A DNA stretch of 64,000 bases from Ornithinimicrobium sediminis (GCF_021272345.1 NZ_JAJSDQ010000004.1:62001-126000), one strand, 5' to 3'. Positions 1-8,679 are shown, counted from the stretch's first letter. Numbers and translations are program-made. The notes: a model not told the origin generated them from the sequence alone.

Positions 1-101
1 ATCGACAAAGAACACAACAGTCCGCCGCGAGAACGTCGGCACTCGCCTCGACAGGGATGACTGGATCTACCGTCGCGGACGTCGGCGCATCCGGAGCCCG
101 G

Positions 102-107
102 TAGCGT
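102..107 (+). promoter_or_regulatory. -10 box of a probable leaderless promoter
   Basis: TAGCGT lies 6 nt before the ATG at 114 and no purine-rich Shine-Dalgarno sequence is present. This spacing is the usual arrangement of leaderless mRNAs in actinobacteria. Transcription would begin at or very near the start codon. Confidence 0.55.
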
Positions 108-113
108 GCCACG

Positions 114-1130
114 ATGACAGGGCTGCACCTCACGCGCGAGCAGATCCTCGCTTTCCGCCGACACGTGGGCGTGCTGGACCGGCGGCTCCCGGCAGGGGCG
201 TCATCATTGCGTCGGGTCGCGTGGGCTGGATTACAGGACAGTGTGCCGCGCGCGGCGCTGTTGTCGATCCATGCCCGGGTGCGTGAGGCCTCGCCAACGA
301 TCTGGGCCCACGAGTCGCTGGTGCAGGTGTGGGGTCCGAGGTTCAGCGCCTACGTGGTGCCCGAGAAGGACCGTGCGGTCTTCACGGTGGGCAGGCTGCC
401 GGTGGACCCGGTGCGCCGCCGGTTCGCCGAGGACCTCGCCGACCGGCTGGAGACGCTCCTGGATGGTCGACGCCTGTCCTACCGCGACGCCGGTCAGGCC
501 CTCGGCATCGACCTCAACCAGCTGCGGTATGCCGCCCCCACCGGGCGCGTCCTGCTCCGGTGGGAAGGGGCCGGTCGACCGCAGGTCTGGACGGTGCCAC
601 GGCCAGACACCGATCCCGACCAGGCCCGCCTCGAGCTGGCACGGCGCTACCTCCACATGTTCGCGCCAGGCACACCCGAGGGCTTCGAGAAGTGGGCAGG
701 GTTGGCCTCGGGTCGCGCCACACCGACCTTCGACACCCTGCGGGACTCCCTGGTCCCGGTGCGGACCCCGCTGGGGCAGGGCTGGATACTCGCCCGGGAC
801 GAGCAGGACCTACGGCGACCCCCCGCCGAGCCAGCGGCCGCCCGACTGCTTCCCAGCGGCGACGCCTACTCCCTCCTGTGGGACGCCGACCGACAGCTGC
901 TGGTGCCCGACCCTGCCCACCAGGCGCAGCTGTGGACCTCCCGCGTATGGCCCGGCGCCGTCCTGGTGGACGACGAGATCGTCGGCACCTGGAGACGAGC
1001 CGCTCACACGGTCACCCTCACCCCCTGGACAGTCCTCCGCGTGCACGCACGTCACGCCCTCGAAGCCGAAGCGGCCGATCTGCCCCTACCAGCCCTCGAC
1101 CGCCCCATCGCGGTGCGTTGGGAAGACTGA
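114..1130 (+). CDS. winged helix DNA-binding domain protein (AlkZ-like)
   Basis: The 338-residue protein resembles the AlkZ-like winged-helix family (HTH_42), whose characterised members are DNA glycosylases that unhook interstrand crosslinks. The family-typical stretch around residues 65-85 (LVQVWGPRFSAYVVP) is followed by two further winged-helix-like modules. The length is normal for the short actinobacterial members. The ATG at 114 is supported by the TAGCGT box just upstream. The gene is monocistronic, and the next gene converges on it. Glycosylase activity is inferred from the family; I could not identify catalytic residues with confidence. Confidence 0.72.
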   Translation: MTGLHLTREQILAFRRHVGVLDRRLPAGASSLRRVAWAGLQDSVPRAALLSIHARVREASPTIWAHESLVQVWGPRFSAYVVPEKDRAVFTVGRLPVDPVRRRFAEDLADRLETLLDGRRLSYRDAGQALGIDLNQLRYAAPTGRVLLRWEGAGRPQVWTVPRPDTDPDQARLELARRYLHMFAPGTPEGFEKWAGLASGRATPTFDTLRDSLVPVRTPLGQGWILARDEQDLRRPPAEPAAARLLPSGDAYSLLWDADRQLLVPDPAHQAQLWTSRVWPGAVLVDDEIVGTWRRAAHTVTLTPWTVLRVHARHALEAEAADLPLPALDRPIAVRWED

Positions 1131-1217
1131 GCCGTCACGCCGCATACCCAGGGCATCGCTCCCTGCGTGAAGCACACCGGCCCACCAGACATTGCACCGG
1201 ACAGCCGGAACTGCCGC

Positions 1218-1748
1218 CTACGCGGTGAAGCGCCGGCCGAGCCAGATCGGGCGCGATGGGTCGCCCGACTCGAGAGCGACCCAGACCCCGGCACCGATGG
1301 CAGGCACCTCGTGGGTGCCCGAGGCGGGTAGGCACGCCGCGGCCCACATCGACTGGTCTCCGGTGACCTCCGGCATCTGCACGAGCAGGCGCTGCTGGAC
1401 GAGTGGGTCCGCGTTGTCGAGCACGGTCGCCCGGTACAGACCGCATGTGGCGTGGGGTGGCTCCTCGCTCTGACCGGTGTCCAGCACCACGCGCCCCTGT
1501 TGCAGAAGGACCGAGGAGTACGTTCCGGCGGACGTGTGATGCACGCCGATCGCGCTGCCGGACGGCGGTCGCTGACCGTGCACACCGTCTCCGAACTCGA
1601 TGACGCTGGCACCGTCGTCGCGACGCCTGACGCGGTAGTGGTGGTCCTGGGCGGCAGAGCCGGCGAGGTCCGTCACCTGCCGCCACGACTCTCCGTCCAC
1701 CTCCACCTCGAGCTCGGGCTGCTTCGCGGCGCCGCGGTCCGTACTCAT
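1218..1748 (-). CDS. baseplate/VgrG-like OB-fold protein, orphan
   Basis: The N-terminal half (VEVDGESWRQV, then EFGDGVHGQRPP) matches the pattern of putative baseplate-assembly proteins of contractile phage tails and extracellular injection systems. The C-terminal half (QRLLVQMPEV to GVWVALESGDPSRPIWLG) looks like the gp5/VgrG OB domain at the spike base. I chose the ATG at 1748 (MSTDRG) because upstream codons to 1850 look non-coding; the protein is then 176 aa. No sheath, tube or other baseplate gene is nearby. It may be a remnant or a domesticated carbohydrate-binding-like protein. Its function is unknown. Confidence 0.55.
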   Translation of the reverse strand: MSTDRGAAKQPELEVEVDGESWRQVTDLAGSAAQDHHYRVRRRDDGASVIEFGDGVHGQRPPSGSAIGVHHTSAGTYSSVLLQQGRVVLDTGQSEEPPHATCGLYRATVLDNADPLVQQRLLVQMPEVTGDQSMWAAACLPASGTHEVPAIGAGVWVALESGDPSRPIWLGRRFTA

Positions 1749-1866
1749 CGGCCCAGGTAGTGGCTCATGAGCGCCATTATGCGCCCGTCCACAGCTTCCC
1801 TCTAGAGGCTTGAGACAATCCTCGTCGTCACCCTTGGTGGTCTCGGCCATCCGACGAGTGGGGAGG

Positions 1867-2397
1867 TCAGGCAGGGACGTAGGTCAACCTGATGACATCC
1901 TCGCCGATCCGCTCATGGTCCATGAGCCGAAGGGGCGGCCGGGGTCCGGCGAAGTACGGCTTGCCGTGACCGAGCACCACGGGGTGCAGGTAGATGCGGT
2001 ACTCGTCGATGAGGCCAAGCTCAGTAAGGCTTTTCGCCAGGTCTGGGCCGGCGACCTCGATCTCCTCCTCACGCTCGGCCTTCAGCTCGCGGATCGCACT
2101 CTCAAGATCATCATCAACAAGGGTGGCTTTGGGGCCGACCGACCTCAGCGAGCGCGAGACGACCCATTTCGGCTGGTTCCGCCACGCCGTGGCGAACTCG
2201 AGCTCGCCGGAGTCCCGCTCAGGATGATCCTCGTCCCAGTACCGCATCACCTCATACATTCGGCGACCATACAGACAGCCCGCCTGTGCCTGAGCCTCCT
2301 CGATGAAGTGGCGGAAGAGCGTCGGGCCTGGGCCGAACGCCATGTGGTCGACGTAGCCGTCCAACGACTGGTTCATGCCGAACACGAGCTTGGCCAT
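1867..2397 (-). CDS. dihydrofolate reductase family protein (RibD C-terminal-like)
   Basis: This 176-residue protein begins MAKLVFGMNQSLDGYVDH. That is the N-terminal strand of the RibD_C/DHFR-like fold, a NADPH-dependent reductase family of mostly unassigned substrate. Further family features are the GRRMYEVM segment near residue 45 and the C-terminal VVLGHGKPYF loop. The ATG at 2397 has GGGAG five bases upstream; the in-frame start at 2409 lacks such a site. It is transcribed alone on the minus strand. True folate reductase activity is not implied, since these paralogues usually act on other substrates. Confidence 0.8.
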   Translation of the reverse strand: MAKLVFGMNQSLDGYVDHMAFGPGPTLFRHFIEEAQAQAGCLYGRRMYEVMRYWDEDHPERDSGELEFATAWRNQPKWVVSRSLRSVGPKATLVDDDLESAIRELKAEREEEIEVAGPDLAKSLTELGLIDEYRIYLHPVVLGHGKPYFAGPRPPLRLMDHERIGEDVIRLTYVPA

Positions 2398-2558
2398 GGC
2401 GACTCCCACCCTCCTACCGCCCCATCGATCTGTCCTCCACCTCCAGCAGCACCACTATGGCGCTGCTGCAGGGCGACATCTACCGCACCTCCCAGCCGTG
2501 TCAGAGGATGTCGATGCGGAGGGCGCGACACCGAAGCGGACGCCCCCTCTGCGCTCAT

Positions 2559-2690
2559 GACCACGTCGATCGACGAAGGTTGCGACTGAGGCGATGACCT
2601 GCTGAAGAGCCGACCCGGACGACTCGACATACTCCCCGAACTCCAACGAGTGGTTGACGCCATCCAGCTCGAGAACGTCGGCAGACGGAG
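2559..2690 (-). pseudogene. C-terminal remnant of a KANL3/Tex30-type alpha/beta hydrolase
   Basis: The minus strand reads ADVLELDGVNHSLEFGEY and continues to SVATFVDRRG, the typical end of a Tex30/KANL3-like hydrolase including its catalytic-histidine segment (NHSLE). No nucleophile region or start is found upstream, so only a tail remains. The rest of 2398-2799 holds nothing else I can recognise. Confidence 0.4.
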
Positions 2691-2799
2691 ACTGCGTCCA
2701 GCGCTCAGGTCGTCTGCACCACAGCCGCGTCAGTGCCCCGTCTGGTCGCCGTCGGCGCACCGAAGCTCGCGGACAGTCCAACTGCGATTGAGCAAGCGG

Positions 2800-3081
2800 T
2801 CACCCGAATGTCCCCATCGCCGCTACGGTCACGAAGGTGATGAACGCGGAGAGCACGCCGAGCAGTGCGCCGGACAGGGCCTTGCCGGGGTTGGTGGCCA
2901 GACCTTGCTCGGCACGGACGATGCCGACGGCCCCCAGCACCACGGCGGCCAGGGCCGATGGCACGGCGACGAGGTCGCCCACGATAGGGACGAAGACGAA
3001 CACCATGGCCAGCACTCCCAGGGTGAAGGCCGCATCCCCTGCGCCGTTGCGTTCAGACGAACGCCACGGGCTGTCGTCCAT
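2800..3081 (-). CDS. small DUF4190-like membrane protein
   Basis: The 93-residue protein has a short polar N-terminus. Two or three hydrophobic helices follow (AAFTLGVLAMVFVFVPIV, SALAAVVLGAVGIVRA and a C-terminal helix around ALLGVLSAFITFVTVA). This is the arrangement of DUF4190-type small membrane proteins of unknown role. The ATG at 3081 was preferred over the GTG at 3093 because the GTG is part of the GGAGGTG ribosome-binding sequence itself. It probably sits in the cytoplasmic membrane. Confidence 0.6.
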   Translation of the reverse strand: MDDSPWRSSERNGAGDAAFTLGVLAMVFVFVPIVGDLVAVPSALAAVVLGAVGIVRAEQGLATNPGKALSGALLGVLSAFITFVTVAAMGTFG

Positions 3082-3204
3082 GCCTGCTGTCACCTCCGTA
3101 GTGTGTCTCCAAGGCCCGGCCGGCGCTGTGCACGCGGCAGCACGTCGATGCCCCCGGGTCCTGCTCCTTGCAGTGCGTTGCCGGCGACGGACTGCCCGAC
3201 GTGC

Positions 3205-3247
3205 ACGACCGTGGTGGTGAGCGGTCGCTGCTCACCACCACGGTCGT
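3205..3247 (-). terminator. strong hairpin, probable terminator of the 3272-3454 gene
   Basis: An 18-bp perfect stem (3205-3222 with 3230-3247) closes a 7-nt loop. It lies 24 bases after the stop codon of the minus-strand lipoprotein gene. There is no clear T tract, which is common for actinobacterial terminators. Confidence 0.65.
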
Positions 3248-3271
3248 AGGGTCACCGGGGGCGTGGACCCG

Positions 3272-3454
3272 TCAGTCGTCCTCCTCCTGCTCGTCGTCCT
3301 CCTGTTCCTCGTCTTGCTCCTGCTGTTCTACCTGGTCGTCCTGGTCCTCACCGGTGTCACAGGATGCCGCCATGGTCAGGGGCAGGACGAGCGCGATGGC
3401 CAGACCTGTCGCGACACGGCGGAGACGACCGGGACGTAATGTCGAGCGGGACAT
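3272..3454 (-). CDS. tiny lipoprotein with a polyacidic tail
   Basis: This 60-residue protein has basic residues, then a hydrophobic segment (GLAIALVLPLTMAAS) and a cysteine at about residue 33 in a lipobox-like context (AASC). The remaining 27 residues are almost only D, E and Q. Export and lipid anchoring on the outer membrane face are predicted from this layout. The function is unknown. A purine-rich GAAAGCGAAG lies just before the ATG. The acidic tail resembles the linker that follows the lipobox of the MalE-like protein further on. Confidence 0.6.
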   Translation of the reverse strand: MSRSTLRPGRLRRVATGLAIALVLPLTMAASCDTGEDQDDQVEQQEQDEEQEDDEQEEDD

Positions 3455-3487
3455 AGGTCTTCGCTTTCTCGAGAGTGGGCTTGGGAG

Positions 3488-3763
3488 TCACCGGGAACCC
3501 GGCGTGCCCGAGGCAGGACCGTCGGTGTCGGGTCGGTCGGTGTCGGGTCGGTCGGTGTCGGGTCGGTCGGTGTCGGGTCGGTCGGACTTGATCTTGTCCA
3601 GCCCTGCCCGCGCGTGGTCACTGCCCTTGCGGATCTGGTCCTGGTAGCGACCGCCGGTGCGGGTGTTGGCGACCTCACCCAGCTTGGTGATGCCCTGGTC
3701 GATCGTGCCGCGGTGCTGGGTCGCCGTTGCGCGTGCCTTGGCGAGCATGTCCTTCAGCGCCAT
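3488..3763 (-). CDS. MT0933-like antitoxin-family protein with DRPDT repeats
   Basis: This 91-residue protein starts MALKDMLAKARATATQHRG and continues ITKLGEVANTRTGGRYQDQI, the core of the MT0933/Rv0909-like family (antitoxin domain PF14013). After residue 60 it becomes a repetitive tail with four DRPDT units. The ATG at 3763 has AAAGAGG 8 bases upstream; the longer frame to 3976 is unlikely to be translated. No toxin partner (Rv0910-like) is adjacent, so the antitoxin role is only a family label. It may instead be a general small helical stress protein. Confidence 0.72.
   Translation of the reverse strand: MALKDMLAKARATATQHRGTIDQGITKLGEVANTRTGGRYQDQIRKGSDHARAGLDKIKSDRPDTDRPDTDRPDTDRPDTDGPASGTPGSR
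3521..3580. repeat. 15-bp minisatellite, four perfect copies
   Basis: Four identical head-to-tail copies of a 15-nt unit (gtcggtgtcgggtcg) are followed by a 5-nt partial copy. Because 15 is a multiple of three, copy-number changes keep the reading frame and only lengthen or shorten the DRPDT tail of the gene at 3488-3763. Confidence 0.95.
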
Positions 3764-3797
3764 GATGTGCCTCTTTCTCTTGTGGTGTGGTGGTGGG

Positions 3798-4829
3798 TTA
3801 TCGGTAAGAGTGGTGGGTGGAGCTGGGGGATCTCCACAGGGGCTGCAGGGCCGCGTCCTCGGTCTCGGTCGCGACCCGGAACGGGGGGTCGGCCGGTGCG
3901 GGCAGTGCTTGCCGACCCTGTCCGCGGGTGGCGCCCAGGCTGGCGAGGATCGAGACGGTGATGATCGTGGCGACAACCGCCAGGGACACGGTGGTAGGGA
4001 TGTAGAAGAGGTCGATCTTGAGCAGCATCTTCATCCCGACCCAGACCAGCACCAGGGCCAGGCCGACCTTGAGGTAGACGAAGCGGTGGATCAGGTCGGC
4101 GAGCAGGAAGTACATCGCACGCAGACCCAGGATCGCAAAGGCGTTGGCGGTGAAGACCAGGAACACCTCGTCGGTCACCGCGAAGATCGCCGGGATGGAG
4201 TCCACCGCGAAGACCACGTCGGTGACCTCGACCAGGACCAGCACGGCCAGCAGCGGGGTGGCCAAAAGCACGCCGTTGCGACGCACGAGCAGCTTCTGCC
4301 CGTGGTAGGTCTGGCTCATCGGCACGAACCGGCGGAAGCTACGCAGGACCGCTGAACGCTCCGGGTCGAGGTGCTCGTTGCGTTGCCGGATCATCCGGAA
4401 CCCGGTGTAGAGCAGGAACGCAGCGAAGAAGTAGAGAACCCAGGAGAAGTGCTGGATCAACACGGCCCCCGCAGCGATGAAGATCCCACGAAACACCAAC
4501 GCCCCCAGCACTCCCAGGAACAGCACCCGGTGCTGGAACTCACGAGGGACAGCGAAGTAGCTGAAGATGATGGCCCAGACGAACACGTTGTCCACCGCCA
4601 GGGACTTCTCGATGAGGTAGCCGGCGAAGTACTGCTGCCCGAGCTCAGCGCCCCACACCCACCAGACGATGGCGCCGAACGCGACCCCGAAGGCGACCCA
4701 CACCCCAGACCAGGCGGCTGCTTCCCTCACCCCGATCACGTGGGCACGGCGGTGGGCGAAGAGGTCGATGGCCAGCATGACCACGATGAAGCCGAGCACC
4801 GAGGCCCAGACCCAGAACGGGACATCCAC
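3798..4829 (-). CDS. TerC/Alx family integral membrane protein
   Basis: This 343-residue protein with about nine hydrophobic helices belongs to the TerC family, which exports or handles metal ions such as manganese and is linked to tellurite resistance. Family motifs are visible: EKSLAVDNVFVWAI near residue 75, VEVTDVVFAVDSIPA near 205, and the acidic intramembrane residues they carry. The GTG at 4829 is chosen because GGAG lies nine bases upstream and a riboswitch ends there. The open frame to 4976 runs through that RNA and is rejected. Manganese-dependent expression follows from the leader. The C-terminal tail after residue 315 is poorly conserved. Confidence 0.9.
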   Translation of the reverse strand: MDVPFWVWASVLGFIVVMLAIDLFAHRRAHVIGVREAAAWSGVWVAFGVAFGAIVWWVWGAELGQQYFAGYLIEKSLAVDNVFVWAIIFSYFAVPREFQHRVLFLGVLGALVFRGIFIAAGAVLIQHFSWVLYFFAAFLLYTGFRMIRQRNEHLDPERSAVLRSFRRFVPMSQTYHGQKLLVRRNGVLLATPLLAVLVLVEVTDVVFAVDSIPAIFAVTDEVFLVFTANAFAILGLRAMYFLLADLIHRFVYLKVGLALVLVWVGMKMLLKIDLFYIPTTVSLAVVATIITVSILASLGATRGQGRQALPAPADPPFRVATETEDAALQPLWRSPSSTHHSYR

Positions 4830-4838
4830 GTAGAAACA

Positions 4839-4944
4839 CTCCGATCGATGATCGGAGGTCTCTCCCAGCCCTGTGACGGGCCCGCTCGCCGGAACCCTCA
4901 TGGGCCGTAGTGACGACGAAGCGTGAGTGGGGTACTCCCCTCCT
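4839..4944 (-). promoter_or_regulatory. yybP-ykoY (manganese) riboswitch with Shine-Dalgarno-sequestering hairpin
   Basis: Read on the minus strand, the leader contains GGAGGGGAGTA (4943-4933), CGTCACTACGG (about 4914-4904) and GGGAGAGACCTCC (about 4866-4854), in the order of the yybP-ykoY core. P1 pairs GGAGG (4943-4939) with CCTCC (4858-4854). A competing hairpin pairs 4857-4850 with 4846-4839, an 8-bp perfect stem with a 3-nt loop. Its 3' arm contains the GGAG of terC and its 5' arm overlaps P1. Metal binding would therefore stabilise P1 and free the ribosome site, a translational ON switch. Confidence 0.85.
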
Positions 4945-4997
4945 GTGCGACGGAGTAGAACACGCTCCCCCGACACCGGTCAAGTCCTCGTTGAACC

Positions 4998-5405
4998 ATG
5001 GCGACCTCCGGCCTGCTGAGCGGGAGCACGTGGTGCCGCGGGATCCACGAGGCCTGGCCAGGTGAGGTCGAGAAAGACGCCGTGACCAGGGTCGAGGGAC
5101 TGCGAAGCACACCGACGTCGTCCAGGAGCCCAGCGACCAGGACTACCTCTTTCGAGAGAGCGCCTTCAGCGACCCGGCCCGGACCTCATCCAGGCGAGCC
5201 GGCTCACCTCCGGGCCAACGAGCCGGGCACCTACCGCGTCACTGTGGCCGATGCCGACGAAGGCACCACCGTCGCGGTCGGTGACGACCTGCTCTGGGGC
5301 TGGGCGCCCCGGGTCGTCGCGAGCGTCGCTCTGCTCCTGGGCGGCCTGCTCGTGGGGCTGACGTTGGTGGTCGTCACTGCAGCCCGGCGCTCGGGGACGA
5401 CATGA
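4998..5405 (+). pseudogene. fragment of a membrane protein C-terminus
   Basis: Only the last third looks coding: ANEPGTYRVTVADADEGTTVAVGD, then one transmembrane helix (VVASVALLLGGLLVGLTLVVV) and a basic end. The first 75 codons read as random arginine/serine-rich sequence. I read it as the tail of a single-pass membrane protein that lost its front, possibly with frameshifts near 5130-5200. It ends about 50 bases before the ABC exporter and may once have been its accessory subunit. Confidence 0.35.
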
Positions 5406-5457
5406 ACCCGGCGCCTCCTTCGAGACCACCGCGTGTTCACCGTGAGAGTGAGGCGCC

Positions 5458-7818
5458 ATGTACGCCCGCATGATCGCCCGCGACTTCCGCCGCAACCGCA
5501 GCGTCACCCTGATCCTGGTCCTGCTGATGATGCTCTCGGTGGTCCTGGCCACCGCCAGCGCGGGGACCCTGGTCCGGCCCGTCGGCGCGTCCAGCGATCT
5601 GATGACCCAGGCTGACGCGCCGCACGTAGCCCAGCTGCATGTGGGTCCCTACGACCAGGAGCAGGTCGACGCCTGGGCGGCCGGTCGACCCGACGTGGCC
5701 CACCACCAGACCATGGTCATGCTGGGCATCAGCGGAGCCAACCTGTTCTTCGACGGCACGGCACAGACCGACAACATCCAGCAGAACTCGCTCGTCGTGC
5801 CCAACACTGAGCGGGACCTGCTCCTCGACCTCGACAACCAGCCGGTCACCGAGGTGGACGTAGGCACTGTCGTGCTGCCCGTCATCTACCAGGTGGAGGC
5901 CGACCTCGAGGTCGGCGACCCGGTGACGATCACCGGTTCTGACGGTTACGTCACCGAGCTCACCATCGCCGGCTTCGCGCGCGACTCGATCATGAACCCC
6001 GCGATCACCAGCTCCAAGCGCCTCGCGGTGTCCCCTGCCGACCTGGCGGACGTGCGTGCCCATACCGGTGAGGTCGAGCAGCTCATCGAGTTCTGGCTGC
6101 ACGACCCCGACGCGGAGAGCGCGACGTTCCAGAAGGCCTACCAGGACTCCGACCTGCCGGCAGCGGGTCAGATGGTGGACGCCGCGGCCTTCCGCATGTT
6201 CACCATGATCGGCGACGGGATGGTGGCCGCCGTCGTGATCCTGGTGGCCGCGCTCCTGCTGGTCGTCGGGATGCTGTGCCTGCGGTTCTCCTTCCTGACC
6301 GCAGCCGAGCAGGACTACCGCGAGATCGGTGTCCTGAAGGCGATCGGCGTCCCCGGACACGGTGTGAAGCAGATCTACCTCACCAAGTACGCGCTGCTGG
6401 CCGGGATCGCCACCGTGCTGGGGCTCCCCGTCGGGCTGGCGCTGACACCCCTGCTCACCCGGAACATCACGCGCTACATGGGGTCGGTCCCCAGCGTCTG
6501 GAACTGGGTGGCCCCGGTCCTGGCGGGGACCGCCGTGCTCACGGTCCTGGTGCTCTTCGTGGTCGTGCTGCTGCACCGCTTCGACAAGATCAGCGCCGTC
6601 ACCGCGCTCAGCGCGGGGACCACGGGCAGGCAGGCCCGGGCGGTGATGCGCCTGCACCGCTCACGGATGCCGGTGCAGCTCCGCCTCGGTGTGATGGACG
6701 TGGTGGGCCGGTGGCCGACCTACCTGCTGCTGTTCCTCGTCTTCGCTGTGAGCACCTTCATCATCATCGTGCCGGTCAGCTCGGCCGCCACGGCCGGCGC
6801 ACCCGCCTTCGTCAACTACATGGGCACCGGTCAGGTCGACCTGCGGATCGACCTGCGGCACGCGGACTCCACGTCAGCGACGGAGTTCGAGCAGATGGTG
6901 GCTCAGCTGGAGTCCGACCCCGACGTGACCGCCGTCGCCCCGATGGTCACCACCCGCAACGACAGCGTCGACAAGGACGGCAACACCGCCAGCCTCTACG
7001 TGGAGAACGGTGACCACACCCTGCTCCCCCTGACGTATGCGGAGGGCCGGGCCCCCACGGCCCCCACCGAGATCGCGCTGTCCCTGCTGGCGATGAACCA
7101 GGCCGGCCGCCAGGTCGGCGACACCCTTCCCGTCCAGGTCGGGGCCCAGGTCAGGGAGCTGTCGGTCGTCGGGAGCTACCAGGACATCACCAACGGTGGC
7201 AAGACGGCCAAGTCGGTCCTGCCGACCGGCGAGGACGACGTCATGTGGTACATGGCCGGGGTCGAGCTGACGCCGGGAACGGATGCCGGCGCCACGGCCT
7301 CGGTGTACGCCGAGGAGTTCGCCCCGGCGGCGGTCGCGGACATCGAGCAGTGGCGGATCCAGACCCTCGGTCCGATCGCGCAGCAGATCATGGTCACCGC
7401 TGTCGTCTCGGCCGTCGTGGCACTGGCCCTGGCGGCCCTGATGACGGCACTGTTCACGCGGATGCTCCTCGCACGCGACGCGGGCCCTATCGCCGTACAG
7501 CGGGCGGTCGGCGCCGACGACCCCGGCCTGCGACGGCAGTACCTCACGAGGGTGTTGCTCGTGCTGCTGCTGGGCGTCGTCGTCGGGACCGTCGCGGCCA
7601 ACACCCTCGGCGAAGGGCTGTTCAACCTCATGTTCGAGGGGATGTTCGGCGGCTTCGAGTCGCTCGGCCAAGGAACCAGCCGCATCGACTTCGCGGTCGA
7701 CCCCCTCCTCACCTACCTGGCCCTGCCCGCAGCGCTCCTGGCGGCCGTGGCTCTCACGACGAGCGCGAGCTCGCGCTCCATCTCCGAAGCCCGTGTCTCC
7801 ACCCTCACCACCGAATAG
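5458..7818 (+). CDS. ABC transporter permease, FtsX/MacB type
   Basis: This 786-residue permease carries two FtsX modules. A first helix at about residues 18-36 is followed by a large extracytoplasmic domain (to about 250), a three-helix block (ILVAALLLVVGMLCLRFSFL onward, about 260-370), a second helix-plus-domain half from about 415, and a final three-helix block (about 640-770). The segment YREIGVLKAIGVPGHGVKQIY is the coupling helix motif that contacts the ATPase. This type exports lipids, lipoproteins or peptides mechanically rather than importing solutes. The ATPase gene follows 9 bases later. The cargo is unknown. Confidence 0.88.
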   Translation: MYARMIARDFRRNRSVTLILVLLMMLSVVLATASAGTLVRPVGASSDLMTQADAPHVAQLHVGPYDQEQVDAWAAGRPDVAHHQTMVMLGISGANLFFDGTAQTDNIQQNSLVVPNTERDLLLDLDNQPVTEVDVGTVVLPVIYQVEADLEVGDPVTITGSDGYVTELTIAGFARDSIMNPAITSSKRLAVSPADLADVRAHTGEVEQLIEFWLHDPDAESATFQKAYQDSDLPAAGQMVDAAAFRMFTMIGDGMVAAVVILVAALLLVVGMLCLRFSFLTAAEQDYREIGVLKAIGVPGHGVKQIYLTKYALLAGIATVLGLPVGLALTPLLTRNITRYMGSVPSVWNWVAPVLAGTAVLTVLVLFVVVLLHRFDKISAVTALSAGTTGRQARAVMRLHRSRMPVQLRLGVMDVVGRWPTYLLLFLVFAVSTFIIIVPVSSAATAGAPAFVNYMGTGQVDLRIDLRHADSTSATEFEQMVAQLESDPDVTAVAPMVTTRNDSVDKDGNTASLYVENGDHTLLPLTYAEGRAPTAPTEIALSLLAMNQAGRQVGDTLPVQVGAQVRELSVVGSYQDITNGGKTAKSVLPTGEDDVMWYMAGVELTPGTDAGATASVYAEEFAPAAVADIEQWRIQTLGPIAQQIMVTAVVSAVVALALAALMTALFTRMLLARDAGPIAVQRAVGADDPGLRRQYLTRVLLVLLLGVVVGTVAANTLGEGLFNLMFEGMFGGFESLGQGTSRIDFAVDPLLTYLALPAALLAAVALTTSASSRSISEARVSTLTTE

Positions 7819-7827
7819 GTGACAGCC

Positions 7828-8592
7828 ATGACCACAGACACACCCCTTCTCGAGGCCACCGGGCTGACGAGGTCCTTCTCCGGTCACACCGTGCTGCACG
7901 GCGTCGACCTGCAGGTCCACCACGGCGAGCTCCTGTCGGTGATGGGACCGTCGGGGTCCGGCAAGTCCACCCTGCTCTACACCATCAGTGGGATGGACAC
8001 CATGAGCGCGGGCACCGTCAGGTTCGATGGGCAGGAGCTGGCTGGGCTGAACCAGAAGCAGCTGGCCCGCCTGCGGCTGACCAGCATGGGATTCATCTTC
8101 CAGCACGTCCACCTGTTGAAGAACCTGTGCCTGCTCGACAACGTCGTCCTGCCGGCATACCTGGCGGGTCTGGCACCTCGGTCAGACCTCAACGACCGGG
8201 CGCTGCAGCTGATGGAACGCACTGGTGTCGCCGCGCTTGCGGACCGGGACGTCTCCGAGGCCTCCGGCGGCCAGCTCCAGCGCATCGGCATCTGCCGGGC
8301 GCTCATCAACTCCCCGACCATCCTGTTCGGGGACGAGCCCACGGGGGCGCTCGACTCCACCGCTGCCGCCGAGATCATGGACATCCTCGCCGAGCTCAAC
8401 GCCGACGGCATGACCCTCATGCTGGTCACCCACGACCCACGAGTGGCCGCCCGCACCGAACGAGTGCTGTACATGGTCGACGGCCGCATCGTCGGCGACC
8501 GCCGTCAAGAGCGGTATGCCGGCGCCCACCTCGACCAGCGGCAGACCGAGCTGAGCCAATGGTTGATGGCCGGCGCACCGGTCCGGACCTGA
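7828..8592 (+). CDS. ABC transporter ATP-binding protein, LolD/MacB type
   Basis: This 254-residue ATPase has Walker [10 protein letters not shown] near residue 42, a Q-loop around [10 protein letters not shown], signature SGGQLQ and Walker [14 protein letters not shown], followed by the H-loop VTHDPRVA. The EPTGALDS form is typical of the LolCDE/MacB/FtsE group and fits the preceding permease. The ATG at 7828 has AGGTGA about nine bases upstream, overlapping the permease stop region; a GTG at 7819 immediately after the stop is less likely. The two genes form one operon. Confidence 0.92.
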   Translation: MTTDTPLLEATGLTRSFSGHTVLHGVDLQVHHGELLSVMGPSGSGKSTLLYTISGMDTMSAGTVRFDGQELAGLNQKQLARLRLTSMGFIFQHVHLLKNLCLLDNVVLPAYLAGLAPRSDLNDRALQLMERTGVAALADRDVSEASGGQLQRIGICRALINSPTILFGDEPTGALDSTAAAEIMDILAELNADGMTLMLVTHDPRVAARTERVLYMVDGRIVGDRRQERYAGAHLDQRQTELSQWLMAGAPVRT

Positions 8593-8679
8593 CGAGGCAG
8601 ACTCGGTAGGCCTGCTGAGGACATGCTGGTCAAGCACGACCGCAGCGCGCCAGACGCTGCGGTGCGCGGGCCTCCCAAC

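Noticed and set aside
4830-4976. Extended N-terminus of TerC in the same frame
   Set aside because: The extra 49 codons run through the riboswitch and hairpin and resemble no TerC protein. The GTG at 4829 has the correctly spaced GGAG.
5437-6657. Long antisense frame opposite the ABC permease
   Set aside because: It is a GC-skew shadow rich in Asp, His, Gln and Gly with no family features. Similar antisense frames occur opposite malF, the ATPase gene and cysS.
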